Assembly (NCBI RefSeq): GCF_000092865.1
Contig: NC_014151.1
Coordinates: 2,108,001 to 2,172,000, forward strand
Length of the DNA: 64,000 nt
Source: Cellulomonas flavigena DSM 20109
Lineage (GTDB): Bacteria; Actinomycetota; Actinomycetes; Actinomycetales; Cellulomonadaceae
Reading direction: 5' to 3'
Below the pieces are notes generated by a model, which saw only the letters and a program-made list of their open reading frames with translations, ran no database searches and had not been told where the DNA came from. How positions within the stretch are numbered: the stretch's first letter is position 1; each line of letters starts with the position of its first letter. Below are positions 1-8,299 of the stretch, in pieces. Position numbers and translations under genes: made by a program.

Positions 1-888
1 GACGAGTTCGGCTGGCGACCCAGCGCGGCCGCGCGCTCGATGCGCAGCGGGCCGCGCGCCGTGGGCCTCGTCGTCGACCGCGGCCTGACCGGTGCCGTCG
101 GCTATGGCGCGCACGTCCTGGAGTTCGTCGTCGCGCTCCAGGACGTGCTGGCGACACGCGGTCTCGCACTCGTGCTGCAGGTCGTCGACGACCTGCCCGC
201 GGCCGTCGCGCTCTACGGCGAGTGGTGGGCGGAGCGGCGCTTCGACGTGATGGTCGTCACGGACGTGCGCACCGAGGACCCGCGGCTCGACGCGCTGCGT
301 CGCCTGCGGATCCCGGCCGTGGTGGTCGGCGCGGGCGACGTGCCGGGCGACGTCGCGAACGTCCGCGTCGACGACGAGCAGGCCGCCGAGCGGGTCGGGC
401 GCTACCTCATCGAGCTCGGGCACCGGCACGTGGGCGCCGTGACCGGCCCCGCCTCGCTGCAGCGCACCCGGTCCCGGGTCGCGGGCCTCGAGAGCGCGCT
501 GGACGCCGGCGGCGCGACGCTCGCGCACGAGCCGACCGGCGGGTCGCCCGAGGAGGCCGCTGCGGCCGCACGCCGGCTCCTCACCGGCGACCGGCCGCCC
601 ACCGCCGTCGTCTTCGACACGGACCACATGGCGGTCGCCGCGCTCGACGTGGCCCGGCGCACGGGGCTGGCCGTGCCGTGGGACGTGTCCGTCGTGGCGC
701 TGTCGGACTCCCCCCTGTGCCGCCTGGCGACGCCGTCGATCACCGCCCTCCCGTCGGTGCAGGCCGACCTCGGCACCGCCGTGGGCGAGTCCGTGCTGAC
801 GATCCTCGACTCCCAGCCCACGCCGCTGCGCCGCATCGAGGTGGGTGGCCTGGCCGTGCGCGGGAGCACGGGACCGCGCTCGCGGTGA
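1..888 (+). CDS. LacI-family transcriptional regulator (5' end cut by window)
   Basis: The frame is open from base 1, so the N-terminal helix-turn-helix and start lie outside the window. What remains is the hinge (R-S-M-R-S-G-P-R-A-V-G-L-V-V) followed by a periplasmic-binding-protein-like effector domain of about 280 residues. Typical LacI features are visible: V-R-V-D-D-E-Q-A near residue 120, G-H-R-H-V-G, and the late V-S-V-V-A-L-S-D-S strand. Such proteins repress sugar-use genes until a sugar binds. It lies directly before the GH6 cellulase, so it may control cellulases, perhaps in response to cellobiose. That role is inferred from position. The effector cannot be read from sequence. Confidence 0.9.
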   Translation, partial: DEFGWRPSAAARSMRSGPRAVGLVVDRGLTGAVGYGAHVLEFVVALQDVLATRGLALVLQVVDDLPAAVALYGEWWAERRFDVMVVTDVRTEDPRLDALRRLRIPAVVVGAGDVPGDVANVRVDDEQAAERVGRYLIELGHRHVGAVTGPASLQRTRSRVAGLESALDAGGATLAHEPTGGSPEEAAAAARRLLTGDRPPTAVVFDTDHMAVAALDVARRTGLAVPWDVSVVALSDSPLCRLATPSITALPSVQADLGTAVGESVLTILDSQPTPLRRIEVGGLAVRGSTGPRSR

Positions 889-900
889 GGGGCGCCCCTC

Positions 901-942
901 CCGGCCCCTGTCCGGCGGCTCGCTTGCCGCCCCAGGGGCCGG
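901..942 (+). terminator. Hairpin after the LacI-type gene
   Basis: Outer arms CCGGCCCCTG (901-910) and CAGGGGCCGG (933-942) are perfect complements. A second GGCGG/CCGCC stem nests inside. It lies 13 bases after the stop codon. There is no long T run, as is common in high-GC actinobacteria, so intrinsic termination is likely but not certain. Confidence 0.6.
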
Positions 943-1011
943 TTGTGGTCGTTCACAACACGCTGACCTGCGATGCGACCGTTCGTGGGAGGTCCGTGAG
1001 AAGGTCACGAT

Positions 1012-1044
1012 TCGATAACGGCGGCTTGCCTAAACGATTATCGA
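1012..1044 (+). promoter_or_regulatory. Inverted repeat and LacI-type operator candidate before the GH6 gene
   Basis: TCGATAA (1012-1018) and TTATCGA (1038-1044) are perfect complements separated by 19 bases. Overlapping the right arm is TAAACGATTA (1031-1040). It has the central CG and flanking A/T of LacI-family operators and is 8/10 palindromic. The core AAACGATT (1032-1039) recurs, inverted, before the GH74 gene. The rest of the 889-1166 gap has no gene. Protein binding is inferred. Confidence 0.45.
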
Positions 1045-1166
1045 GGGTCCCCTGGGTCGCAGCGCGTGATGGATTCCGCTGCAGTCGTCGAGGACTTCGT
1101 CCGCGGTGACTCGTACCCGTCGCCGCCGAGGGCCGGGTACGACCGACCGACCCCCGGAGGACACCC

Positions 1167-3107
1167 GTGTCCACACACGGCAATCGAACGGCCGGGCGGC
1201 GCTTGCGCGCCGTCGCGACCGCTGCGACGGCGACGGCGCTCGTCGCGGTGCCGCTGACGCTCGCGAGCACGACCGCGACCGCGGCCGAAGCCCACGTCGA
1301 CAACCCCTACGCCGGCGCCCGGCAGTACGTGAACCCGAACTGGGCAGCGACGGTTGAGAGCGCTGCCACGCGCGCCGAGAGCTCGACCCTCGCCGCGCAG
1401 ATCCGCACGGTGGCCAAGCAGCCCACCGCCGTCTGGATGGACCGCAGCAGCGCCATCACCGGCAACGCCGACGGCCCCGGCCTGAAGTTCCACCTCGACG
1501 AGGCCGTCAAGCAGAAGGCGGCGGGCAGCACGCCGCTCGTCTTCAACCTCGTCATCTACAACCTGCCGGGCCGCGACTGCTTCGCTCTCGCGTCGAACGG
1601 TGAGCTCCCCGCCACCGACGCCGGCATGGAGCGCTACAAGACCGAGTACATCGACCCCATCGTCGACCTGCTCTCGGACCCGAAGTACGCGGACATCCGG
1701 GTCGCGGCGACGATCGAGCCGGACTCGCTCCCGAACCTCATCACGAACATCTCGGAGAGCACCTGCCAGAAGTCCGCGCCGTACTACCGCGAGGGCGTCA
1801 AGTACGCGCTGGACGAGCTGAAGACGCTCGACAACGTGTACACGTACCTCGACGCGGCCCACTCGGGCTGGCTCGGCTGGGAGTCGAACTCGGGCCCGAC
1901 CGCCAAGCTGTTCGCCGAGGTCGCGAAGAGCACCAAGAAGGGCTTCGCGTCGGTCGACGGCTTCGTCACGAACACGGCGAACACCACGCCGCTGGCCGAG
2001 CCGTTCCTCACGGACCCGACCCTCAACGTCGGTGGCGTGCCGGTCCGCTCGGCCAAGTTCTACGAGTGGAACCCGGACTTCGGTGAGCACGCGTGGACGG
2101 CGCAGCTGCACCGTCTGCTCGTCGCCGAGGGCTTCCCGGCCTCGACCGGCATGCTCATCGACACGTCCCGCAACGGCTGGGGCGGCCCGGACCGTCCGAC
2201 CAAGGCGTCGACGAGCACCAACGTCGACACCTACGTCAACGAGTCGCGCATCGACCGCCGCACCCACCGCGGCGCGTGGTGCAACCCGCTGGGCGCCGGC
2301 ATCGGCGAGCTCCCGCAGGCCACGCCGGCCGGTGCGCCGTCCGCGTCGCACCTCGACGCGTACGTCTGGATCAAGCCCCCGGGCGAGTCCGACGGTGCCT
2401 CGAAGGAGATCCCGAACGACGAGGGCAAGAGCTTCGACCGCATGTGCGACCCGACCTACGTGGCGTCCAAGCTGTCGAACAACCTCACGGGTGCCACGCC
2501 CGACGCGCCGGTCTCCGGCAAGTGGTTCGAGGCGCAGTTCATGACGCTGGTCAAGAACGCGTACCCGGTGATCACCCCGGACAACGGCTCGACGCCCACG
2601 CCCACGCCGACCCCGTCGGTCACGCCGTCGCCGACCCCGTCGGTGACCCCGTCCCCCACGCCGTCGGTCACGCCGTCGCCGACCCCGTCGGTCACGCCGT
2701 CCCCCACGCCGTCGGTGACGCCGTCGCCGACCCCGTCCCCGACGGTCAGCCCGACGCCGTCGCCCACCCCGTCGCCGACCCAGAACCCGGGTGGCGTGTG
2801 CACGGTGAGCTACACGGCCAACGCGTGGAACACCGGCTTCACGGCCTCGGTCCGCGTGACCAACAAGGGCGCGGCCCTGTCCAGCTGGAACCTGACGTTC
2901 GACCTGCCGGCCGGCCAGTCCGTCCAGCAGGGCTGGAGCGCCAAGTGGGCCCAGTCGGGCCAGACCGTGACGGTGAGCAACGAGGCGTGGAACGGCAACC
3001 TGGGTGCCAACGCCACGGTGGACATCGGCTTCAACGGCAGCCACAACGGCAACGGCAACAGCGCCAAGCCGACGCAGTTCAAGCTGAACGGCGCAGCCTG
3101 CTCCTGA
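1167..3107 (+). CDS. Secreted GH6 cellobiohydrolase-like cellulase with C-terminal CBM2
   Basis: GTG start preceded by GGAGG at 1156-1160. The 646-residue product has a basic signal peptide (about residues 1-40), a GH6 catalytic domain (about 45-470), a Pro/Thr/Ser linker (about 475-540) and a family-2 cellulose-binding module (about 543-646) with bounding Cys and conserved Trp. GH6 motifs are clear: L-P-G-R-D-C (Asp137), I-E-P-D-S-L-P-N (Asp186, the catalytic acid position) and [10 protein letters not shown] (Asp409). The long loops resemble bacterial exo-acting GH6 enzymes, so cellobiohydrolase is preferred over endoglucanase. It is secreted and cuts cellulose with inversion. Unlike some C. 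fimi relatives, no fibronectin-III repeats separate the catalytic domain and CBM. A GH5 cellulase follows 120 bases downstream. Confidence 0.93.
   Translation: MSTHGNRTAGRRLRAVATAATATALVAVPLTLASTTATAAEAHVDNPYAGARQYVNPNWAATVESAATRAESSTLAAQIRTVAKQPTAVWMDRSSAITGNADGPGLKFHLDEAVKQKAAGSTPLVFNLVIYNLPGRDCFALASNGELPATDAGMERYKTEYIDPIVDLLSDPKYADIRVAATIEPDSLPNLITNISESTCQKSAPYYREGVKYALDELKTLDNVYTYLDAAHSGWLGWESNSGPTAKLFAEVAKSTKKGFASVDGFVTNTANTTPLAEPFLTDPTLNVGGVPVRSAKFYEWNPDFGEHAWTAQLHRLLVAEGFPASTGMLIDTSRNGWGGPDRPTKASTSTNVDTYVNESRIDRRTHRGAWCNPLGAGIGELPQATPAGAPSASHLDAYVWIKPPGESDGASKEIPNDEGKSFDRMCDPTYVASKLSNNLTGATPDAPVSGKWFEAQFMTLVKNAYPVITPDNGSTPTPTPTPSVTPSPTPSVTPSPTPSVTPSPTPSVTPSPTPSVTPSPTPSPTVSPTPSPTPSPTQNPGGVCTVSYTANAWNTGFTASVRVTNKGAALSSWNLTFDLPAGQSVQQGWSAKWAQSGQTVTVSNEAWNGNLGANATVDIGFNGSHNGNGNSAKPTQFKLNGAACS
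2590..2790 (+). repeat. Tandem repeat coding the GH6 linker
   Basis: The DNA coding the Pro-Thr-Pro-Ser linker is built from near-identical units of the form ACGCCGTCGCCGACCCCGTC and GGTGACCCCGTCCCCCACG. They encode T-P-S-P-T-P-S-V repeatedly. The first units code T-P-T-P-T-P instead. Nucleotide-level repetition suggests growth by slippage or unequal exchange. Confidence 0.8.
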
Positions 3108-3149
3108 CGGCTGACGAGCCGGGCGTCCTCGGACGCCTGACATGACGCG

Positions 3150-3182
3150 GGGGCCCTCCTGGACATCGTCCGGGAGGGCCCC
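3150..3182 (+). terminator. Hairpin between the GH6 and GH5 genes
   Basis: GGGGCCCTCC (3150-3159) pairs perfectly with GGAGGGCCCC (3173-3182) across a 13-base loop, then TTCGC follows. It sits 43 bases after the GH6 stop. It could end or attenuate GH6 transcription before the GH5 gene, since no separate GH5 promoter is obvious in the short gap. Confidence 0.65.
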
Positions 3183-3227
3183 TTCGCACCGTCCCTCCCC
3201 CTCCCTCCACGTCCCACCAGGAGAATC

Positions 3228-5021
3228 GTGACCACCTCACGTGTGCGCAGGCTGCGCACCGCGCTCGGCAGCGTCCTCGCCGCCGGCGCCCTGACGCTCC
3301 CCCTCGCCCTGTCCGCGGCGCCTGCACAGGCGGCCGACACGCCCGACTGGCTGCACGTCCAGGGCAACAAGATCGTCGACGCCTCCGGCAAGGAGGTGTG
3401 GCTCACCGGCGTGAACTGGTTCGGGTTCAACGCCGACGAGCGCGTCTTCCACGGCCTGTGGTCCGCGAACATGCGGACGCTCACCAAGGGCATGGCCGAC
3501 CGCGGCCTCAACGTCGTGCGCGTGCCGATCTCCGCCGAGCTGATGCTCGAGTGGAAGGCGGGCACGTTCACCAAGCCGAACGTCAACGAGTTCGCCAACC
3601 CCGAGCTCGCCGGGCTCAACAGCCTGCAGATCTTCGAGAAGTTCCTCGAGATGAGTGACGAGTACGGCCTCAAGGTCTTCCTCGACGTCCACTCCGCCGA
3701 GGCGGACAACTCGGGGCACGTCTACCCCGTGTGGTGGAAGGGCGACATCACCACCGAGCACGTCTACGAGGCGTGGGAGTGGGCGGCGGCCCGCTGGAAG
3801 ACGAACGACACGCTCATCGGCGCCGACCTGAAGAACGAGCCGCACGGCACCCAGGGCCAGACCGAGCGCGCCAAGTGGGACGGGTCGACCGACAAGGACA
3901 ACTTCAAGCACTTCGCCGAGACGGCGGCGAAGAAGGTCCTGGCGATCAACCCGAACTGGCTGATCTTCGTCGAGGGCATCGAGATCTACCCGAAGGACGG
4001 CGTGTCCTGGTCCTCGACAGGTCTGACCGACTACCACAACATGTGGTGGGGCGGGAACCTGCGCGGCGTGCGGGACTTCCCGATCGACCTCGGTGCGAAC
4101 CAGGACCAGCTCGTGTACTCCCCGCACGACTACGGGCCGCTCGTGCACCTGCAGCCGTGGTTCAAGGGTGAGTGGAGCCGCGAGACGCTCGAGCGCGACG
4201 TGTGGGACCCGAACTGGCTGTACCTGCACAAGGAGAACACCGCACCGCTGCTCATCGGCGAGTGGGGCGGCTTCATGGACGGCGGGCCCAACGAGAAGTG
4301 GATGGTCGCGCTGCGCGACCTCATCGTCGACCGGCGCCTGAGCCACACGTTCTGGGTGCTCAACCCGAACTCGGGTGACACCGGGGGCCTGCTCGGCTAC
4401 GACTGGGCCACGTGGGACGAGGAGAAGTACGCGCTGCTCAAGCCGGCGCTGTGGCAGGACGGCGGCAAGTTCGTCGGCCTCGACCACGACGTCCCGCTGG
4501 GCGGCGTGGGCAGCACGACGGGCAAGTCGCTGTCCCAGGTCAACGGCACGTTCCCGTCGCCCACCGCGACGGCGACCCCGACGCCGACCCCCTCGGTCAC
4601 GCCGACGCCCACGCCGTCGGTGACGCCGACCCCGACCCCCTCGGTCACGCCGACGCCGACGCCCAGTGCCACGCCGACACCCACGGCGACGCCGACGAGC
4701 GCCGCAGGTGCGTGCACGGTGACGTTCAGCGGCAACGCCTGGAACTCGGGCATGACCGGCGCCGTGCGGCTGACGAACACCGGCAGCACGCTGTCGGGCT
4801 GGACCTTGACGTTCACGGCGCCCGCGGGTGTGACGGTGACCCAGGGCTGGGGCGGCACGTGGTCGCAGTCCGGCTCCACGGTGACGGTCCGCAACGCGGA
4901 CTGGAACGGCACGCTCGCGACGGGCGGCACGGTCGAGATCGGGTTCAACGCCTCGCACGGCGGCACGACGGGCACGCCCTCGGGCTTCGCCGTCAACGGG
5001 GCGTCCTGCGCCACGGCCTGA
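3228..5021 (+). CDS. Secreted GH5 endoglucanase with C-terminal CBM2
   Basis: GTG start with AGGAGA at 3219-3224. The 597 residues divide into a signal peptide (about 1-35, ending A-P-A-Q-A-A), a GH5 barrel (about 36-440), a Pro/Thr linker (about 445-490) and a CBM2 (about 494-597). The acid/base glutamate is in D-L-K-N-E-P-H-G (Glu204) and the nucleophile in L-I-G-E-W-G-G-F (Glu345). G-V-N-W-F-G-F and the N-terminal V-D-A-S-G-K pattern fit bacterial beta-1,4-endoglucanases. It is a retaining enzyme acting on internal cellulose bonds and would act with the upstream GH6 enzyme. The family also holds mannanases and others, so cellulase is likely but substrate range is open. Confidence 0.92.
   Translation: MTTSRVRRLRTALGSVLAAGALTLPLALSAAPAQAADTPDWLHVQGNKIVDASGKEVWLTGVNWFGFNADERVFHGLWSANMRTLTKGMADRGLNVVRVPISAELMLEWKAGTFTKPNVNEFANPELAGLNSLQIFEKFLEMSDEYGLKVFLDVHSAEADNSGHVYPVWWKGDITTEHVYEAWEWAAARWKTNDTLIGADLKNEPHGTQGQTERAKWDGSTDKDNFKHFAETAAKKVLAINPNWLIFVEGIEIYPKDGVSWSSTGLTDYHNMWWGGNLRGVRDFPIDLGANQDQLVYSPHDYGPLVHLQPWFKGEWSRETLERDVWDPNWLYLHKENTAPLLIGEWGGFMDGGPNEKWMVALRDLIVDRRLSHTFWVLNPNSGDTGGLLGYDWATWDEEKYALLKPALWQDGGKFVGLDHDVPLGGVGSTTGKSLSQVNGTFPSPTATATPTPTPSVTPTPTPSVTPTPTPSVTPTPTPSATPTPTATPTSAAGACTVTFSGNAWNSGMTGAVRLTNTGSTLSGWTLTFTAPAGVTVTQGWGGTWSQSGSTVTVRNADWNGTLATGGTVEIGFNASHGGTTGTPSGFAVNGASCATA
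4560..4705 (+). repeat. Tandem repeat coding the GH5 linker
   Basis: Repeated units read CCCTCGGTCACGCCGACGCC or a close variant and encode T-P-T-P-S-V-T-P. The pattern is similar to, but not identical with, the GH6 linker DNA 2 kb upstream. Confidence 0.75.
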
Positions 5022-5033
5022 CCAGCACGGCAC

Positions 5034-5080
5034 GACACGGCCGCCGCACCCGAGCAGGGGTGCGGCGGCCGCGCCGTGTC
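5034..5080. terminator. Strong hairpin between convergent genes
   Basis: CGGCCGCCGCACCC (5038-5051) pairs with GGGTGCGGCGGCCG (5058-5071), extended by outer GACAC/GTGTC. It lies between the converging GH5 gene and the minus-strand aldolase and can serve both directions. Confidence 0.75.
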
Positions 5081-5085
5081 AGCGG

Positions 5086-6144
5086 TCAGCCGGCGTCCGG
5101 CTCCTCGCGCAGCGCGGTGGCGAGGGCCACGAGCAGGTCGTCGACGTCCTCGTCCGTGGTGTCGAACGCGCACATGAGACGCACGGTGCCGTCCGTGACG
5201 TCCCAGTCGTAGAACCGCCAGCGCCGCCGCAGGGCTGCGGCGACATGGCCGGGAAGCCGGACGAACACCGCGTTGGCCTCGGTGGGCTGCGTGACCTCGA
5301 GGACCCCCAGGGCGTCGATCCCCGCCCGCAGCCGGGCGGCCGCCGCGTTGGCGCGCTGCGCCGAGCGCAGCCACAGGTCGCCCTCGTAGAGGGCGACCAG
5401 CTGCGCGGACACGAACCGCAGCTTCGAGGCGAGCTGCATGTCGGCCTTGCGCAGGTACTCCACACCCGTCACGGCGGCGGGGTCCAGCACCACCACCGCC
5501 TCACCGAGCAGCAGCCCGTTCTTGGTGCCGCCGAGCGAGAGCACGTCGACGCCGCAGTCGGTGGTCAGCGCCCGCAGCGGCAGGCCGAGGTGGGCGGCGG
5601 CGTTGGCGAGCCGCGCACCGTCCAGGTGCACGCGCATCCCGAGCTCGTGCGCCTGGTCGCACAGCGCACGCACCGCCTCGGGCGTGTACACGGTGCCGAG
5701 CTCGGTGGCCTGCGTGATCGACACGACCCCGGGCTGGGCGCGGTGCACGTCACCGAAGCCCCACGCCTGTCGGGCCACGAGCTCGGGGGTGAGCCGCCCG
5801 TCGGCCGCGGGCACGGTGAGCAGCTTCAGGCCCCCGACTCGCTCGGGCGCACCGTTCTCGTCCGTGTGCACGTGCGCGGCCTCGGTGCACACGACGGCGC
5901 CCCAGCGCGGCAGCATCGCCTGGAGCGCGACGACGTTGGCGCCCGTGCCGTTGAGCACCGGGTACGCGACCGCCGTGTCGCCGAGCTGCGCGCGCACGAC
6001 CTCCTGCAGACGCTCGGTCCACGGGTCGTCGCCGTAGGCGGGCACGTGCCCGACGTTGGCGGCGGCGACCGCCTGCAGGACCTCGGGGTGCACCCCGGCG
6101 TAGTTGTCCGAGGCGAAGTGGCGGGAGGGGGCGGGCGTGCTCAC
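5086..6144 (-). CDS. Low-specificity threonine aldolase (beta-eliminating lyase family)
   Basis: The 352-residue protein is a fold-type I PLP enzyme. The PLP lysine is in L-G-G-T-K-N-G. Other family marks are S-D-N-Y-A-G-V-H-P at the N-terminus, G-T-G-A-N-V near residue 65 and H-L-D-G-A-R-L-A-N-A in the middle. It should split threonine or allo-threonine into glycine and acetaldehyde in the cytoplasm. I chose the GTG at 6144 because the family-typical N-terminus begins a few residues after it. The frame runs far upstream only because GC-rich DNA lacks stops. Specificity for L-threonine versus other beta-hydroxy amino acids cannot be settled here. Confidence 0.88.
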   Translation of the reverse strand: MSTPAPSRHFASDNYAGVHPEVLQAVAAANVGHVPAYGDDPWTERLQEVVRAQLGDTAVAYPVLNGTGANVVALQAMLPRWGAVVCTEAAHVHTDENGAPERVGGLKLLTVPAADGRLTPELVARQAWGFGDVHRAQPGVVSITQATELGTVYTPEAVRALCDQAHELGMRVHLDGARLANAAAHLGLPLRALTTDCGVDVLSLGGTKNGLLLGEAVVVLDPAAVTGVEYLRKADMQLASKLRFVSAQLVALYEGDLWLRSAQRANAAAARLRAGIDALGVLEVTQPTEANAVFVRLPGHVAAALRRRWRFYDWDVTDGTVRLMCAFDTTDEDVDDLLVALATALREEPDAG

Positions 6145-6246
6145 TCCCCCAGTCTGGCCGACGACCGGCCTGCTGCCGTCGTTCGTCGTGCAGGACAGCG
6201 CCGGGCCCGGCATGATCCGGGCAGCCGACCGACAGGAGATCCGACG

Positions 6247-6771
6247 ATGGCCCGCACCGACGGCCGAGACGAGACGTTCATCGAGCGCATGGACCGCAAC
6301 TGGGAGGAGCTGCTGCAGGAGCTGCGCGTGACGCAGACCGGGGCGCAGATCCTCACGGGCTTCCTGCTGACCCTGCCGTTCCAGGGCCGGTTCTGGGACC
6401 TGGACGCCTACCAGCAGGACCTGTACCTCGTGCTCGTGGTGCTGGCGGTCCTGGCGACGGTGCTGATCATCGCCCCGGTGAGCCTGCACCGGCTGCTCTT
6501 CCGACGCCGGCTCAAGCCGCAGCTCGTCGACGCGGGCCACTGGTTCGCACGCGCAGGGCTGGCCGCGCTCGCGCTGGTGCTCACGGGGGCGACGATGCTG
6601 CTGTTCGACGTCGTCCTCACGCGCACGGCAGGCGTCGTGGCGGGTGCGACGTCCCTCGTCCTCATCACGCTGATGTGGGTGGTCCTGCCCCACGTGATCG
6701 CGCACCGTGCCGAGCCCGTCGAGGGCAACGAACCTGCCACCGGCGACTCCGGGCGCGGCGCGGCCGACTGA
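6247..6771 (+). CDS. Small membrane protein, DUF6328-like
   Basis: ATG start with AGGAGA just upstream. The 174 residues begin with a charged segment (R-M-D-R-N-W-E-E-L-L-Q-E-L-R-V-T-Q-T-G) followed by four hydrophobic segments near residues 37-50, 60-80, 100-122 and 126-146, and a polar tail. The N-terminal motif and topology match the actinobacterial DUF6328 family as I recall it. No function is known. It stands alone between the aldolase (divergent) and HU (convergent). Confidence 0.75.
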   Translation: MARTDGRDETFIERMDRNWEELLQELRVTQTGAQILTGFLLTLPFQGRFWDLDAYQQDLYLVLVVLAVLATVLIIAPVSLHRLLFRRRLKPQLVDAGHWFARAGLAALALVLTGATMLLFDVVLTRTAGVVAGATSLVLITLMWVVLPHVIAHRAEPVEGNEPATGDSGRGAAD

Positions 6772-6785
6772 CCGCAGGAACGACG

Positions 6786-6826
6786 ACGGCCCCGTGCCGC
6801 ACCCACCGGGTGCGGCACGGGGCCGT
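6786..6826. terminator. Bidirectional terminator hairpin
   Basis: A 19-base perfect inverted repeat: ACGGCCCCGTGCCGCACCC (6786-6804) with its complement at 6808-6826 and a 3-base loop. It separates the converging DUF6328-like gene and the HU gene. Confidence 0.8.
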
Positions 6827-6834
6827 CGGTCGTC

Positions 6835-7116
6835 TCAGCCCTGGACGGCGCGCTTGAGGGCGCTGCCTGCGGTGATCTTCACGCGGTGGCCCGCGGGGAT
6901 CTCGAGCTTCTCGCCCGTCTGCGGGTTCACGCCCGTGCGGGCGGCGCGCTCGGCGCGCGCGACGGCGAGGAAGCCGGGGATGGAGACGCTGCCGCCGGCG
7001 GCGAGCTGCTCGACGACGACCTCCTGCAGAGCCTTGAGTGCCTTGTCGGCGTCGACGTTGGTCAGACCGGCCTTCTCGGCGACGGCCTGGACGAGCTCGG
7101 TGCGGTTGACGCTCAC
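6835..7116 (-). CDS. hup: HU-family DNA-binding protein
   Basis: The 93-residue protein has the full HU/IHF fold: M-S-V-N-R-T-E-L-V at the start, A-D-K-A-L-K-A-L in helix 2, then G-F-L-A-V-A-R-A-E-R-A-A-R-T-G-V-N-P-Q-T-G-E beta-arm region and the closing A-G-S-A-L-K-R-A-V. It compacts the nucleoid as a dimer. It lacks the long lysine-rich C-terminal tail of mycobacterial HupB, so it is the short form. GTG start with AGGAG upstream on the minus strand. A candidate -10 (TAGGGT) lies near 7204-7209 on the minus strand. Confidence 0.95.
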   Translation of the reverse strand: MSVNRTELVQAVAEKAGLTNVDADKALKALQEVVVEQLAAGGSVSIPGFLAVARAERAARTGVNPQTGEKLEIPAGHRVKITAGSALKRAVQG

Positions 7117-7226
7117 GACGGGATGCTCCTCGGTGTTCGGTTCGCTGCCGCGGCACGGTACGTGCGCGGCGGTGCCGCACGCTGCGCGTGCGCACGGTTT
7201 CCGACCCTAACCGCGCCACCCGGGTG

Positions 7227-7246
7227 CGGCGCGCGCAGGCGCGCCG
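7227..7246 (-). terminator. Hairpin after the PHP gene
   Basis: CGGCGCGC (7227-7234) pairs with GCGCGCCG (7239-7246) over a GCAG loop, 9 bases past the PHP stop on the minus strand. It may end the ku-PHP transcript before HU. Confidence 0.5.
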
Positions 7247-7255
7247 TGTCGTGGG

Positions 7256-8299
7256 TCACCGTCGCGCCACTCGCCCCCGCGCGCGGACCTCGCCGGCGCT
7301 GCGGGTCGTCACGACGCGGTCGGGCCCGATGCCGTGCGCGACGGCCCGTTCGCACCCGGCCCGCAGCCAGTCGAGCTGCCCGGGGGCGTGCGCGTCGGAG
7401 TCGATCGTGAAGACGCACCCCGCGTCGACGGCCGCCTGCAGCAGCCGGTGCGGCGGGTCGAGCCGGTCGGGGCGGCAGTTGATCTCGACCGCGACTCCGT
7501 GCTCGGCGCACGCGTCGAACACCGCCCGGGCGTCGAACTCGCTGGGCGGTCGCTGCCGGCCGGTGAGCCGCCGGCCCGTGCAGTGCCCCAGGACGTCCGT
7601 ACGGGGGTTGCGCACGGCCGCCAGCATGCGGCGCGTCATCGCTGCCGCGTCCATGCGGAGCTTCGAGTGCACCGAGGCGACGACGACGTCCAGCTCGTCG
7701 AGAAGGTCGGGCTCCTGGTCGAGCGACCCGTCGTCGAGGATGTCGACCTCGATACCGCTGAGCACGTCGAACGGCGCCAGCGCGGGCCGCAGCGCGGCGA
7801 GGTCGGCGAGCTGTGCCCGCAGCCGGGCGGCGGACAGGCCGTGCGCGACCGTGAGCCGCGGCGAGTGGTCGGTCACGGCGAGGTAGTCGCGGCCGAGGTC
7901 GAGCGCCGTGAGGACCATCTCCTGCACGGGGGCGGCGCCGTCGCTCGCCTCCGTGTGGCTGTGCAGGTCGCCACGCAGCGCGGCGTGCAGCGCGGCCGCC
8001 TCAGGGGACGACGCGGCGGCCGCGGCCGTCTGTGCCTCGAGCTCGTCGAGGGCCGGGACCGGCTCGGCTGCCAGTGCACGCCGAACGACGTCGGCGGTGC
8101 TGCGCCCGACGCCCGGCAGGTCGGTGAGGGCCCCGGCGGCAGCGAGGGTGGCGAGCCGGCCGGGGGCCTGCCGCTCGACCGTGCGAGCCGCCGTCCGGTA
8201 CGCCTCGGACCGGTAGCGCCTCGCCTGGGCACGCTCGAGGAGGAACGCGACCCGTCGCAGCGTCGCGACCGCACGCTCCTGGTCGTCGGCTGCGCTCAC
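7256..8299 (-). CDS. PHP-domain protein, PolX C-terminal-like
   Basis: The 347-residue protein has an N-terminal helical region with a helix-hairpin-helix motif (L-P-G-V-G-R-S-T-A-D, about residue 65) and a PHP phosphoesterase domain (about 110-347). Metal ligands are seen in G-D-L-H-S-H-T, in T-D-H-S, in S-G-I-E-V-D-I-L and in D-S-D-A-H. This resembles the C-terminal half of bacterial PolX without its polymerase palm. Substrate is unknown: related domains cut phosphodiesters in DNA repair or act on small phosphates. Its GTG overlaps the stop of ku by four bases, so it is probably translated with Ku. A DNA end-processing role is inferred from that and from the HhH motif. Confidence 0.8.
   Translation of the reverse strand: MSAADDQERAVATLRRVAFLLERAQARRYRSEAYRTAARTVERQAPGRLATLAAAGALTDLPGVGRSTADVVRRALAAEPVPALDELEAQTAAAAASSPEAAALHAALRGDLHSHTEASDGAAPVQEMVLTALDLGRDYLAVTDHSPRLTVAHGLSAARLRAQLADLAALRPALAPFDVLSGIEVDILDDGSLDQEPDLLDELDVVVASVHSKLRMDAAAMTRRMLAAVRNPRTDVLGHCTGRRLTGRQRPPSEFDARAVFDACAEHGVAVEINCRPDRLDPPHRLLQAAVDAGCVFTIDSDAHAPGQLDWLRAGCERAVAHGIGPDRVVTTRSAGEVRARGRVARR

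Noticed and set aside
2590..2790. CRISPR-like regular repeats
   Set aside because: They are in frame and code the Pro/Thr linker of a secreted cellulase; there are no unique spacers and no cas genes.
1038..3143. A 701-codon minus-strand frame opposite the GH6 gene
   Set aside because: Antisense shadow; long Arg/Gly runs come from the complement of the Pro/Thr linker.
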